Shown here piece by piece: positions 1-9,359 of a DNA stretch of 64,000 bases. Below the pieces are notes generated by a model. It was not told the origin of the DNA and did no database searches. It saw only the letters and a list, made by a program, of their open reading frames with translations. The position numbers were made by a program, and so were the translations under genes. This DNA comes from Streptomyces sp. NBC_01428 (lineage in GTDB: Bacteria; Actinomycetota; Actinomycetes; Streptomycetales; Streptomycetaceae). Position 1 is the stretch's first letter; every line of letters starts with the position of its first letter. The stretch is from positions 8,928,001 to 8,992,000 of the forward strand of contig NZ_CP109499.1 of the NCBI RefSeq assembly GCF_036231965.1, given 5' to 3'.

Positions 1-1184
1 TGAGGGTCGACGGCGTCGACGGACAGTGCGTCGCCGGGCAGTCCGTCGAGCCGCACCGCGAGGCTCCCCACCCCGGTGGGCCGACGCAGCCGGCACTCCT
101 GATGTACACCTCGGGGACCAGCGGTCCGCCCAAGGGGATCGTCCACGGCCACCAAGTCCTGCTCGGCCATGCAGGTGTGGACTGCGCGTTCGAGTTCTTC
201 GAGCCGGGCGACGTCTACTACGGGACGGCCGACTGGGGGTGGATCGGCGGCCTCATGCTGGGGCTGCTCGTACCGTGGTCGTTCGGTGTTCCGGTGGTCG
301 CGCAGCGCCAGCCGCGTTTCGACCCGGACGCGGCACTCGACCTCTTTGCCCGGTGCGGTGTCTCCACCGCGTTCCTCCCGCCGTCGGTCCTGCGCCTGTT
401 CCAGGCGAACGGCCGGGCGCCGGAACGCAGGCTGCGGGCTGTCGTCACCGGCGGCGAGCAGGCAGGCCGTTCCGAGATGGCGTGGGCTCGGCTGCACCTG
501 GCCCAGGCGGTCAACAAGGCGTACGGGCAGACCGAGGCGAACGCGCTCATCGGTGACGCAGCCGTCTTGGGCTCCGTCGATGACGACACGATGGGAACGG
601 CCTATCCGGGGCACCGCATCGCGCTCCTCGGCGAGGACGGCGAGGAGGTGGGTCGCGGCGAGGTCGGAGAGATCGCTCTGGGACTCCCCGATCCGGTTGC
701 CCTGCTCGGGGTGTGGGACGCGGAGTCGGCACGTGCGGTACCGCCGGAAGGCACGTGGCATCGCACAGGAGACCTGGCCCGGCGCGCACACACGCGGCGG
801 TTCGAGTACCTCGGTCGCGTGGATGACGTCATCAAGAGCCGCGGCTATCGGATCGGGCCGGCGGAGATCGAGGACGCTCTGGTGAAACACCCGCGCGTTC
901 TGGAGGCCGCGGCAGTCGGCATACCCGACGACAAGATCGGCCAGCACATCAAGGTGTTCCTCAGGCTCAGCGAGCGCGAGGGCGAGGGCGAGGGCGAGGG
1001 CGCGGGCCAGGGCGACGGCGAGAGCGGTGGGCTCGACGACCCGCTTCGCGCGCAGTTGGGCGAACTGGTGGCCACCTCGGTCGGCCCGCATGCCAGGCCT
1101 CGGCAGTTCGAGGTGGTCGCGGCCCTGCCGAGGAACGAGACCGGAAAGCTCCTCAGGCGCCGGCTCACCTCACACAGCCACTGA
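1..1184 (+). CDS. AMP-forming acyl-CoA ligase, 5'-truncated by window edge
   Basis: ANL-superfamily ligase that adenylates a carboxylic acid and transfers it to CoA. The frame is open from base 3, so the N-terminal half lies outside the window. Visible motifs in order: P-loop-like YTSGTSGPPKG near base 105, YGQTEANA (A5-type), the TGD motif in WHRTGDLA, the hinge region YLGRVDDVIKSRGYRIGP, and the C-terminal PRNETGKLLRR that supplies the catalytic lysine. The overall pattern is closest to medium-chain acyl-CoA/acetyl-CoA synthetases; the substrate cannot be read. A Glu/Gly-rich low-complexity loop (about bases 970-1030) interrupts the C-terminal lid domain. It is first of a co-directional series leading to the F420 genes, so it may activate the acid oxidised by the downstream dehydrogenase and hydratase. 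Confidence 0.88.
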   Translation, partial: RVDGVDGQCVAGQSVEPHREAPHPGGPTQPALLMYTSGTSGPPKGIVHGHQVLLGHAGVDCAFEFFEPGDVYYGTADWGWIGGLMLGLLVPWSFGVPVVAQRQPRFDPDAALDLFARCGVSTAFLPPSVLRLFQANGRAPERRLRAVVTGGEQAGRSEMAWARLHLAQAVNKAYGQTEANALIGDAAVLGSVDDDTMGTAYPGHRIALLGEDGEEVGRGEVGEIALGLPDPVALLGVWDAESARAVPPEGTWHRTGDLARRAHTRRFEYLGRVDDVIKSRGYRIGPAEIEDALVKHPRVLEAAAVGIPDDKIGQHIKVFLRLSEREGEGEGEGAGQGDGESGGLDDPLRAQLGELVATSVGPHARPRQFEVVAALPRNETGKLLRRRLTSHSH

Positions 1185-1373
1185 CACGGAGCGACGCCTC
1201 TCGACGTAGGGCTGCGTGCAGACCCAGGGCTCAGGAACGTGCTGCCGAAATCCGCCCTCACGAGAAGGCGTCCCCGCCGAAGACCCCCTGTCGCACCAGC
1301 CCTTGCCGCCCGAACCCGGACGGCCGCACCCGGGCCTGCGACGACCAAGAACGTACCGATGGAAGGAATCGTC

Positions 1374-1847
1374 ATGCGCAAGTTCTGGCATGTGGGAATC
1401 AACGTCACCGACATGGACCGGTCGATCGAGTTCTACCAGCACGTCGGCTTCGAGGTCGTGCAGGACAAGGTGGTCGACGACGTCAATCTGGCGCGGGCCT
1501 TCATGATCGAGAAGGGCAGCAAACTGCGCTTCGCGCACATGCGGCTCAACAACGCGCCCGATGAGGCGATGCTGGACATCATCGAGTGGCGTGACGTCCC
1601 GGCGACGCGTGAGCGGTCCATCGCCGACACCGTCAACCCCGGCCTGTGCCGGTTCTCGATCCTGACCGACGACATCCAGGGCGAGTACGACCGGCTGAGC
1701 GCCGCCGGTGTCGAGTTCCTGCACACGCCGCAGACCGTCATGGGTCCGGACGGTGTGAACGGCTGGCGGATTCTCTTCGCCGTCGACCCCGACGGCACGC
1801 TTTTCCACTTCGTCGAGCTGGTGGGGGACGCCGCCGCTCACGGGTGA
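1374..1847 (+). CDS. VOC (glyoxalase/dioxygenase fold) family protein
   Basis: Protein of 157 residues starting MRKFWHVGINVTDMDRS, the typical first beta strand and helix of a vicinal-oxygen-chelate module. Two beta-alpha-beta-beta-beta repeats are apparent; likely metal ligands are His6, a glutamate near ERS/EYD, and the C-terminal FHFVELV segment. The ATG at 1374 is chosen over upstream ones because GGAAGGA lies about 9 bases before it. Members act as glyoxalases, extradiol dioxygenases, epimerases or resistance proteins; the exact reaction cannot be decided. Position inside the acyl-CoA/F420 operon suggests a pathway enzyme. Confidence 0.8.
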   Translation: MRKFWHVGINVTDMDRSIEFYQHVGFEVVQDKVVDDVNLARAFMIEKGSKLRFAHMRLNNAPDEAMLDIIEWRDVPATRERSIADTVNPGLCRFSILTDDIQGEYDRLSAAGVEFLHTPQTVMGPDGVNGWRILFAVDPDGTLFHFVELVGDAAAHG

Positions 1848-2039
1848 GCCCCCTTCGAGCGGAACGCGGGAGAGGCCGTCACCGTCCGCAGCAGCGGACG
1901 GTGGCCGGCCGACCGCTCCCGCAGCGGCGCTGACGAAGCCGCCGGCTGACCCCTTCTGATCCCCAGTACCCCGGCGCATTCGCGCCGAGCCGCTTGTCCG
2001 GTGACCGGCTGACGGCACCCTTCGAAAGGAACACCGACC

Positions 2040-2708
2040 GTGGGTAGACACACCATCGCTGTGGTGGGAGGAACCGGCCCGCAGGGCAAGGGCCTTGCGC
2101 TGCACTTCGCCAGGGCGGGCCGCGAAGTCGTCATCGGATCGCGCTCGGCCGAGCGCGCCGAGGAGGCCGCGCAGGAGATCCGGGACCGTATCGGGCCGGG
2201 TGAGCACGTACGAGGCCTCAGCAACGCGACTGCCGTCCAAGCGGCCGGGGTCGTCGTGCTCGCGGTGCCGTGGGACGGTCACAAGGAGCTGGTGCGTGAC
2301 CTCGCCCCGTACCTCGCCGGGAAGCTGGTGATCAGCTGCGTCAACCCGCTGGGCTTCGACAAGCGCGGCGCCTACGGGCTGGACGTCGAGGAGGGCAGCG
2401 CCGCGGAACAGACCCAGCAACTCGTCCCCGACGCAGTCGTCGTCGGCGCGTTCCACCACCTCTCCGCGGTGTCGTTGTGGGATGCGCAAGGGCCCCTGGA
2501 GCACGAGGACGTCCTGGTGGTCGGCGACGACCGGGACGCGAAGGAGCAGGTCGCCGCTCTCGCCGCGACGATCACTGGCCGATCCGGTGTCGACGGGGGT
2601 GCGCTCCGCCTGGCACGCCAGCTGGAGCCGCTCACTGCCGTGCTCATCGGCATCAACCGCCGCTACAAGACGCGCTCCGGGGTCTCGATCTCGGGAATCC
2701 CCGCGTGA
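2040..2708 (+). CDS. fno: NADPH-dependent F420 reductase (Fno/NpdG type)
   Basis: 222 residues. It transfers hydride between NADPH and coenzyme F420, supplying F420H2 to partner oxidoreductases. The N-terminal Rossmann motif VVGGTGPQGKGLA (residues about 7-19) is the diagnostic F420-reductase variant, followed by the NADP-binding GSRSAERA; later segments FHHLSAVSLWD and DDRDAKEQV match the family. GTG start with AAGGA about 8 bases upstream. Stop overlaps the next gene by 4 bp (GTGA). Its neighbour, an LLM-class oxidoreductase, is the likely consumer of the F420H2; NpdG homologs sit in F420-dependent nitroaromatic degradation clusters. Confidence 0.9.
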   Translation: MGRHTIAVVGGTGPQGKGLALHFARAGREVVIGSRSAERAEEAAQEIRDRIGPGEHVRGLSNATAVQAAGVVVLAVPWDGHKELVRDLAPYLAGKLVISCVNPLGFDKRGAYGLDVEEGSAAEQTQQLVPDAVVVGAFHHLSAVSLWDAQGPLEHEDVLVVGDDRDAKEQVAALAATITGRSGVDGGALRLARQLEPLTAVLIGINRRYKTRSGVSISGIPA

Positions 2709-3028
2709 TCCTCGAATTGCGCAAGTACGTCGCGCTGCCGGATCGCGCCGAGGACCTGCACCGCCGCTTCGGTGAAGAGACCCTCGACCTCTTCGACCAG
2801 GTCGGACTCGACCTTCGTGGCTTTTGGCACGCCGTCGGCGAGCGGCGGCGGATCGTATATCTCTGCGCGTTCGCCGACGTGGCCGTGGCTGAGGCCTTCT
2901 GGGAGGCCTTCCGCGCCGATCCGCGGTGGATCGCGCTGAAGGAACGCACCGAAGCGAACGGGCCGTTGATCGAGAGGATCGAGAGCACCTACCTCGTGGA
3001 GCCCGACTACGTCGACGCCCGCAGGTGA
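2705..3028 (+). CDS. NIPSNAP family protein
   Basis: 107-residue dimeric alpha/beta-barrel type protein beginning VILELRKYVALPDRAEDLHRRF, the characteristic NIPSNAP opening, with the later stretch FADVAVAEAFWEAFRADPRW. The family is common next to monooxygenases and aromatic or acyl catabolism genes, but its biochemical role is poorly defined. The GTG start overlaps the upstream F420 reductase stop by 4 bp, so it should be translationally coupled. Confidence 0.85.
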   Translation: MILELRKYVALPDRAEDLHRRFGEETLDLFDQVGLDLRGFWHAVGERRRIVYLCAFADVAVAEAFWEAFRADPRWIALKERTEANGPLIERIESTYLVEPDYVDARR

Positions 3029-3166
3029 TCCTCGGACCCGCCCGTTGCCTCGAGCGCGGCTGAGTACGACCAGCCGTGAGGCAGTCAGGGTCTTGACCGG
3101 AGTGGATCGATACTCCACCTGTTCCACATCGTGGACATAGTTCGTCAGTGTGAATTGAGGCTCTCG

Positions 3167-4216
3167 ATGATCAAGGGTATTCAGCTACACGCCTGGGCCG
3201 CCGGACCGAGCATCGTGGAGGTCGCCGAGGTCGCCGCACGCACCTTCGAGACGATCTGGGTCACGGACCAGATGCAGTCGCGCGGCGTGGGCGCCGTACT
3301 GGGCGCGATCGCGGCCCGCACCGGGGCAGGTGTCGGCACGGCCGTGACGTTCCCTTTCGGCCGCAACCCACTGGAACAGGCCTCCACGATGGCCACGTTG
3401 GCCGAGTTCATGCCGCCGGGGCGCCAGGTCAGCATGGGGATCGGCACCGGCGGCGGTCTGGTGAGCGCGCTGATGGAGCGGCGCAGCCCTGTCGGCCGCG
3501 TCGCGGAACTCATCAGGATCTGCCGGGCACTCTGGCGGGGCGACAGCGTCCGGCTGGGCGACTTCCCCCTCACCTGCGCGGACCTTGGCCTGCGCGAGGA
3601 GGCGCGCGTCTCGCTCGACTGGGTCGACCAGCCCGCTGTGCGGGTGATCGTCGCCGGCGCGGGACCCCAGGTCCTGGAGATGGCCGGCGAGCTGGCCGAC
3701 GGCGTCATCTGCGCGAGCAACTTCCCCGCGCACAGCCTGGCAGCGTTCCGCAGCGGCCAGTTCGACACGGTCAGCAATCTCGATCGCCTCGAACGCGGCC
3801 GGGAGCGTGGCGAGCGCGCCGAGTTCACCCGGATCTACGGCGTGAACGTCTCCGTCTCCACGGACCGCGACCGAGCCACTGCCGCGGCGCGCAGGCAGGC
3901 CACGCTGATCGTCGCGCAGCAGCCGCACGAGAGCCTGCAGCGGGCAGGCTTCGAGCAGTCCGACTACGCGCCGACACGGGAGGCCGTGAAGGCGGGCGTG
4001 AGTCTGCGCGAGGCCGCCGAGCTGCTGCCCCAGGAGGTGGCCGACCAGCTGATCATCTCGGGCACGCCGACCGACTGCATCGACGCGCTCCTGGAGCTGC
4101 TGCAGTACGCGCGGGGCGCGGGCTTCACGGAGGCGTACGTCGGGGCCCCCGTCGGACCGGATCCGGCGGAAGCAGTGGAACTGCTCACCTCCAAGATCCT
4201 CCCGGAGATCCTGTGA
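3167..4216 (+). CDS. LLM-class F420-dependent oxidoreductase
   Basis: 349-residue luciferase-like (TIM barrel) protein of the F420-dependent class. It begins MIKGIQLHAWAAGPS and contains the signature TIWVTDQMQSRGVGA, an internal PGRQVSMGIGTGGG, and IVAGAGPQVLEMAGELADGVI, which usually lines the F420 phosphate/side-chain pocket. ATG 3167 is preferred (GAGG 7 bases upstream); the frame is open to 3131. Likely oxidises or reduces a substrate with the F420H2 provided by the reductase two genes upstream. A 138-base gap separates it from the NIPSNAP gene and may hold an internal promoter. The stop overlaps the hydratase start by 4 bp. Confidence 0.88.
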   Translation: MIKGIQLHAWAAGPSIVEVAEVAARTFETIWVTDQMQSRGVGAVLGAIAARTGAGVGTAVTFPFGRNPLEQASTMATLAEFMPPGRQVSMGIGTGGGLVSALMERRSPVGRVAELIRICRALWRGDSVRLGDFPLTCADLGLREEARVSLDWVDQPAVRVIVAGAGPQVLEMAGELADGVICASNFPAHSLAAFRSGQFDTVSNLDRLERGRERGERAEFTRIYGVNVSVSTDRDRATAAARRQATLIVAQQPHESLQRAGFEQSDYAPTREAVKAGVSLREAAELLPQEVADQLIISGTPTDCIDALLELLQYARGAGFTEAYVGAPVGPDPAEAVELLTSKILPEIL

Positions 4217-4869
4217 ACAGCGACGCGGACCAGGCCACGGCGCTGTGCCTGACGGAGCGGCGCGGCACCGTGGCGACGGTGACCCTCAACCGCCCGGGCG
4301 CCCGCAACGCCCTCAACATCCCGCTGCTCCAGCAGCTGGTCGGGGCACTTGACGAGGCCCGCGCCCACGGCGCGGACGTCCTGGTGCTGCGGGCGGAGGG
4401 TACTGCCTTCTGCGCGGGAGCCGACATCCGCGCCGACGACGGAACCGCGATCGGCCGGCCTGGCCTGCGCCGTCGACTGATCGAGGAGGTCTGCGACCTC
4501 ATCGATTCCTTCGCCGCATCCGTCGCCGCCGTCCAAGGACCGGCTGTCGGCGGGGGCTGGGCCCTGGCCACAGCCGCGACGGTGACCCTCGCGGCTCCCG
4601 AAGCGACCTTTCGTTTCCCGGAACTCCGTCTGGGCTTTCTTCCCCCGGACACGACAGTGCGGCGACTACGCGACCGCGTCGGGCCCACGGTCGCGTTCCG
4701 GCTGCTCGCCGCCGACGAACGCCTCACCGCGGACGACCTGGCCCGCCTGGGACTCGTCGAGGTCGTCACTGCCCCCGACCTTCACAGCCGAGCGCGTCAC
4801 CTCGCGGACCGGTTCGCGGCCGCGCCCCCCGACCTTCTCCACCACCTTCGCACTGCGCTCACCACCTGA
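4213..4869 (+). CDS. Enoyl-CoA hydratase/isomerase family protein
   Basis: Crotonase-fold protein, 218 residues, shorter than the usual ~260. Oxyanion-hole strands are visible: GTAFCAGADIRADDG (first NH) and VQGPAVGGGWALA (second NH). The segment FPELRLGFLPPD stands where GLxP usually occurs. The C-terminal helical trimerisation tail is shortened. GTG start overlaps the LLM stop (GTGA). Expected reaction: hydration or isomerisation of an enoyl-CoA made by the adjacent acyl-CoA dehydrogenase; other crotonase chemistries are possible. Confidence 0.85.
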   Translation: MNSDADQATALCLTERRGTVATVTLNRPGARNALNIPLLQQLVGALDEARAHGADVLVLRAEGTAFCAGADIRADDGTAIGRPGLRRRLIEEVCDLIDSFAASVAAVQGPAVGGGWALATAATVTLAAPEATFRFPELRLGFLPPDTTVRRLRDRVGPTVAFRLLAADERLTADDLARLGLVEVVTAPDLHSRARHLADRFAAAPPDLLHHLRTALTT

Positions 4870-4928
4870 ACTCCCCTGAGACACCAGCCCCGAACCGGCC
4901 GCCCGAACCCCCCAGAAAGGCGACGACC

Positions 4929-6086
4929 ATGCGCGCAAGCGCCTTCATGGATACCGAAGAACAAGCAGAACTGCGAGCCACGGCCCGCAAGTTCCTCTCA
5001 CGCCGCGCCCCCGAGCGCGACGTCCAGATATGGGACGAAGAGGGCTCCTACCCAGAACAGCTGTACCGCGAGATCGCGAAGCTCGGCTGGTACGACATGG
5101 TCACGGACGCCGACGAGCCCGTCGAGAACGTCGCTGGCCTGCTCACCGCCCTGTGCGAGGAGGTGGGCCGCGCCAGTTCGGACCTCGTGGCGCTGCTCAA
5201 CCTCAACTTCAGCGGCATACGCGACCTGGCCCGTTGGGGGACCCCCGACCAGCGGCGGATCTACTCGGCACCCGTACTCGGCGGCGACGGCCGATTCGCG
5301 ATAGGGGTGAGCGAGCCCGACGTGGGCTCGGACGCCGCGAGCGTCACCACCAGAGCCGAGCGCACCGACGGCGGCTGGGTCGTCAACGGCCAGAAGACCT
5401 ACTGCGAGGGCGCCGGACTGCCGGGAGCGGTCATGGAACTGCTCGTCAAGGTCGGCGACAGCGGACGCAAACGAGACGACCTGGCCGTCTTCCTCGTCCC
5501 GGCCGACCACCCGGGCGTCGAGGTCCGCCGCATGCCGGCACTGGGCCGCAACATCAGCGGCATCTATGAGGTGTTCCTGCACGACGTCCAGCTGCCCGAC
5601 ACCGCACTGCTCGGCCAACCGGGACAGGGCTGGCAGATCCTCAAAGAACGCCTCGTGCTGGAACGGATCATGATCAGCTCCGGCTTCCTCGGCAGCGTTG
5701 CCTCGGTACTCGACATGACCGTCGCCTACGCCAACGAGCGCATGCAGTTCGGCCGGAGCATCTCCTCCTACCAGGGAGTGAGCCTTCCGCTCGCGGAGAT
5801 GTACGTCCGCATGGACGCCGCCCGCTGCGCCGTACAGCGCGCGGCCGCACTCTTCGACGCCGGCCTCGCCTGCGAGACGGAGAGCACCATGGCCAAATTC
5901 CTGACCGGGCAGATCTACGCCGAGGCATCAGCCCTGGCCATCCAGATCCAGGGCGCCTACGGCTACGTCCGCGACCACACGCTGCCCATGCACCACTCCG
6001 ACGGCATCATCGCCCGGGTCGTCGCCGGCCCACCGTCCGTCCAGCTCGACTTCATCGCCCGCTCCATGGGACTGAGGGCCGGCTGA
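4929..6086 (+). CDS. Acyl-CoA dehydrogenase
   Basis: 385-residue FAD flavoprotein. It shows the N-terminal helical domain (EQAELRATARKFLSR), the beta domain with IGVSEPDVGSDAASVTTRA and the GWVVNGQKTY strand, and the C-terminal four-helix domain with ANERMQFGRSISSYQG and IQIQGAYGYVRDH. The catalytic base is not certain. Length matches the family. AAAGG precedes the ATG. Together with the ligase and hydratase it outlines a beta-oxidation-like sequence. Confidence 0.9.
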   Translation: MRASAFMDTEEQAELRATARKFLSRRAPERDVQIWDEEGSYPEQLYREIAKLGWYDMVTDADEPVENVAGLLTALCEEVGRASSDLVALLNLNFSGIRDLARWGTPDQRRIYSAPVLGGDGRFAIGVSEPDVGSDAASVTTRAERTDGGWVVNGQKTYCEGAGLPGAVMELLVKVGDSGRKRDDLAVFLVPADHPGVEVRRMPALGRNISGIYEVFLHDVQLPDTALLGQPGQGWQILKERLVLERIMISSGFLGSVASVLDMTVAYANERMQFGRSISSYQGVSLPLAEMYVRMDAARCAVQRAAALFDAGLACETESTMAKFLTGQIYAEASALAIQIQGAYGYVRDHTLPMHHSDGIIARVVAGPPSVQLDFIARSMGLRAG

Positions 6087-6117
6087 TGCGCTCCGCCGTC
6101 CCTGCGAGGAGGCCACA

Positions 6118-8682
6118 GTGACCACCACATCCCTACGCCGAGCGCTGGCCAGAGCCCGGGCGGGCAAGAGCATCGACCGCGAGGAAGCCATCGCCCTGCT
6201 CCAAGCGCGGGGAGAAGACCTCACCCGGCTGTGCGACATCGCGGCCTCCATCCGGTCGGCGGGGCTCGGGGACGCAGGACGGCCCGGAGTCGTGACGTAC
6301 AGCAAGAAGGTGTTCGTCCCGCTCACGCGACTGTGCAGGGACCGCTGCCACTACTGCACCTTCGCCACCACCCCGGGCCGGGTGGAGGAGGCCTACCTCA
6401 CCCCCGATCAGGTGTTGGACATCGCCCGCGAGGGCGCCCGACTGGGCTGCAAGGAAGTCCTCTTCACCCTTGGCGACCGCCCGGAGGACCGCTGGCAGGC
6501 CGCGCGCGACTGGCTCGACGCCCGCGGCTACGAGGACACCCTGTCCTACCTCCGCGCGATGGCGATCCTCGTCCTTGAGCAGACCGGGCTGATCCCGCAC
6601 CTCAACCCCGGGGTGATGTCCTGGGCGGAACTCCAGAAACTCAAGCCCGTGGCCGGATCGATGGGTCTGATGCTGGAAACCACCGCGCGCTCGCTGTGGG
6701 CCGAACCGGGCGGCTGTCACTACGGTTCACCGGACAAGGAACCGGCACGACGGCTGCGAACCATCGAAGACGCCTCCCGCACCAACATCCCCTTCACGAC
6801 AGGGGTCTTGATCGGCATCGGAGAGCGTCCTGCCGACCGTGTCGACTCTCTGCTGGAGCTCCGCCGCCTCGCCCGGCAGTACGGCGCGATCCAGGAAGTG
6901 ATCGTGCAGAATTTCCGGTCCAAACCCGGCACGGCCATGATGGCCACGCCGGACGCGGATCTGGAGGAGTACCTCGCTGTCATCGCGGTGGCACGGGTCC
7001 TGCTGGGCCCACGGATGCGGATCCAGGCGCCGCCCAACCTCACCGACGCCGAAGAACTCCGCCTGCTGCTCGCAGCCGGCGTGGACGACTGGGGCGGGGT
7101 CTCGCCGCTGACCCCGGACCATGTGAACCCCGAGCGCCCGTGGCCCCAGTTGGAGAGGCTGGCCGAGCTGACCGCGGAGGCGGGCTTCGAACTGCGGGAG
7201 CGGCTGGCCGTGCAGCCGGAGTACATACGGGCAGGCAGCCCCTGGGCCGACGCCCGGGTGCTACCGCACCTGGAGGCACTCGCGAACGCGGCCACAGGAC
7301 TGGCGGCGGACGTCCTCCCGGTGGGCCTGCCCTGGCAGGAGACTGCCGACGTCGTTTCCTCCGGACGCACCGACCTCCACGTCGCGATCGACCAGGAGGG
7401 TCGCAGGACCGGCACACGCGGCGACTTCGACAACGCCTTCGGCGACTGGCAGGCGCTGGCCGAGCAACTCGACGACAAACCGACCGGGGCCCGCGGCGTC
7501 GAGCGGCTCGACGGTGACGTGGCCGCAGCCCTGCGCGCGGCCGAGCACGACCCGGCCGGCCTCACCCAGGAGCAGGCACTGGCACTGGCGTACGCCGACG
7601 GACCGGAGCTCGACGCGCTGTGCCTGCTCGCCGACCAGGTCCGCCGCTCGGCCGTGGGCGACCTCGTCACCTACGTGGTCAACCGCAACATCAACTTCAG
7701 CAACGTCTGCTACGTCGGCTGCCGATTCTGCGCGTTCGCCCAGCGAGCCACCGACGCGGACGCCTACCGCCTCTCCCTCGACGAGGTCGGTGAGCGCGTC
7801 GAGCAGGCCTGGGATGTGGGCGCGACGGAGATCTGTATGCAGGGCGGTATCGACCCCGAGCTGCCCAGCACGGTCCACCTCGACCTGGCCCGCGAGGTCA
7901 AGCGACGCCGTCCCGACATCCACCTGCACGCCTTCTCACCGATGGAGATCATCAGCGGCGCCTCGCGCATGGGGATCTCCGTCGCCGAATGGCTGACCGA
8001 GGCACGCGCCGCGGGCGTCGACTCCCTGCCGGGCACAGCCGCCGAGATACTCGACGACGAGGTTCGCTGGGTACTCACCAAGGGGAAGCTGCCGGCGGCG
8101 GAATGGCTCCGCGTCATCCGCACCGCGCACGAACTCGGCATCAGAACGACGGCAACCATGATGTACGGCCACGTCGACGAGCCGCGTCACTGGCTCGACC
8201 ACATGCGAACCCTGGTTCATCTGCAACGGGAAACGGGCGGGTTCACGGAGTTCGTACCGTTGCCGTTCGTGCACCAGAGCTCGCCCATCTATCTGGCGGG
8301 CATCGCCCGTCCAGGCCCCTCGCGCCGCGACAACCGCGCCGTACACGCCCTGGCGCGGCTGCTCATGCACGGCCAGATCGACAACATCGAGTGCTCTTGG
8401 GTGAAGCTCTCTCCAGAGCAGTGCGAGGAGGTGCTGCGCGGCGGAGCCAACGACCTCGGTGGCACGCTGATGGAGGAGACGATCAGTCGGATGGCCGGAT
8501 CGACCAACGGCTCGATGAAGACGGTCGCCGGGATCAAGGAACTGGCGGCCGCGGCAGGCCGGCCCACCCGGCAGCGCACCACCACGTACGGCTTCGTCAC
8601 CCCCGAACGAGCGCAAGCCGCAGGCAGGTTCGACACGGAAGTGCACCGCGTCGTGCCGCTCAGCGTGGGATTCGTTCGGTGA
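6118..8682 (+). CDS. fbiC: FO synthase FbiC (CofG-CofH fusion)
   Basis: 854-residue bifunctional radical-SAM enzyme that makes the F420 deazaflavin chromophore FO from tyrosine and the 5-amino-6-ribitylaminouracil intermediate. The N-terminal CofG half carries CxxxCxxC at Cys73/77/80 (LCRDRCHYC); the C-terminal CofH half carries a second CxxxCxxC at Cys531/535/538 (VCYVGCRFC). Both halves are full length, matching actinobacterial FbiC (~850 aa). GTG start after AGGAGG. The stop overlaps the CofC start by 4 bp. FbiC is normally a lone housekeeping gene, so its place inside a catabolic-type operon is unusual and may be a second copy. Confidence 0.96.
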   Translation: MTTTSLRRALARARAGKSIDREEAIALLQARGEDLTRLCDIAASIRSAGLGDAGRPGVVTYSKKVFVPLTRLCRDRCHYCTFATTPGRVEEAYLTPDQVLDIAREGARLGCKEVLFTLGDRPEDRWQAARDWLDARGYEDTLSYLRAMAILVLEQTGLIPHLNPGVMSWAELQKLKPVAGSMGLMLETTARSLWAEPGGCHYGSPDKEPARRLRTIEDASRTNIPFTTGVLIGIGERPADRVDSLLELRRLARQYGAIQEVIVQNFRSKPGTAMMATPDADLEEYLAVIAVARVLLGPRMRIQAPPNLTDAEELRLLLAAGVDDWGGVSPLTPDHVNPERPWPQLERLAELTAEAGFELRERLAVQPEYIRAGSPWADARVLPHLEALANAATGLAADVLPVGLPWQETADVVSSGRTDLHVAIDQEGRRTGTRGDFDNAFGDWQALAEQLDDKPTGARGVERLDGDVAAALRAAEHDPAGLTQEQALALAYADGPELDALCLLADQVRRSAVGDLVTYVVNRNINFSNVCYVGCRFCAFAQRATDADAYRLSLDEVGERVEQAWDVGATEICMQGGIDPELPSTVHLDLAREVKRRRPDIHLHAFSPMEIISGASRMGISVAEWLTEARAAGVDSLPGTAAEILDDEVRWVLTKGKLPAAEWLRVIRTAHELGIRTTATMMYGHVDEPRHWLDHMRTLVHLQRETGGFTEFVPLPFVHQSSPIYLAGIARPGPSRRDNRAVHALARLLMHGQIDNIECSWVKLSPEQCEEVLRGGANDLGGTLMEETISRMAGSTNGSMKTVAGIKELAAAAGRPTRQRTTTYGFVTPERAQAAGRFDTEVHRVVPLSVGFVR

Positions 8683-9359
8683 CGCCGTGGCAATGGGCGG
8701 TCGTCGTCCCGCAAAAGGATCTCCGGCTGGCGAAAAGCCGGATGGAACTGGACGGCCAGGACCGGCGGCGAGTGGCCCGCGCGCTCCTGCGCGACACCGT
8801 GACAGCCGCACGCGCGACTCCCGGGGTCTGCGAAGTGGTCGTCGTCCTCGACCGGGCCCGGGACCTCGCCGCGATCGAAGACCTCGGTGTCCACCATGTC
8901 CTCGCTCCAGGGTCCGGCCTCAACGAGGCACTGGCCCGGGGTGAGCGGGCGGCGCGGGCGGTCCGTCCACGGTGCGGCGTGGCCGCGCTGCCCGCGGACC
9001 TCCCGCTCATCGAACCGGCCCTCCTCGGCCATGCCCTCGCCCTGGCACGTACCCGCGACCGGACATTCGTCGCCGACGCGGACCATCGCGGCACCACGTT
9101 GCTGACGGCGGCTCCGGGACACTCACTGCACTCGGCGTACGGCATCGGCTCGCGGGAGGCCCACCGCCGGACCGGCGCATTCGAACTGACCGGACCTCGC
9201 TTCGCGCCCCTGCGACTCGACGTCGACCATCTCGACCATCTGCTGCTCGTCGCACCGATCGTGCACCACGCGAACCTCTCCGAGGCGCTCGCCCGGCTCG
9301 AGTCCGGCGCGTTCGGGCACGCGCCGTCCGCATCTCCCCGTCTTGGAGTACACCGATGA
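8679..9359 (+). CDS. cofC: CofC/FbiD phospholactate (or PEP) guanylyltransferase
   Basis: 226 residues. Couples GTP to 2-phospholactate or phosphoenolpyruvate to give the activated intermediate attached to FO in F420 synthesis. The nucleotidyltransferase opening WAVVVPQKDLRLAKSRM, VAALPADLPLI (metal-binding ADLPL) and LRLDVDHLDHL fit the family. GTG start inside the fbiC stop (GTGA), so the two F420 genes are coupled; the stop overlaps the next gene (ATGA). FbiA and FbiB are not in the window and must be supplied elsewhere. Confidence 0.9.
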   Translation: MTPWQWAVVVPQKDLRLAKSRMELDGQDRRRVARALLRDTVTAARATPGVCEVVVVLDRARDLAAIEDLGVHHVLAPGSGLNEALARGERAARAVRPRCGVAALPADLPLIEPALLGHALALARTRDRTFVADADHRGTTLLTAAPGHSLHSAYGIGSREAHRRTGAFELTGPRFAPLRLDVDHLDHLLLVAPIVHHANLSEALARLESGAFGHAPSASPRLGVHR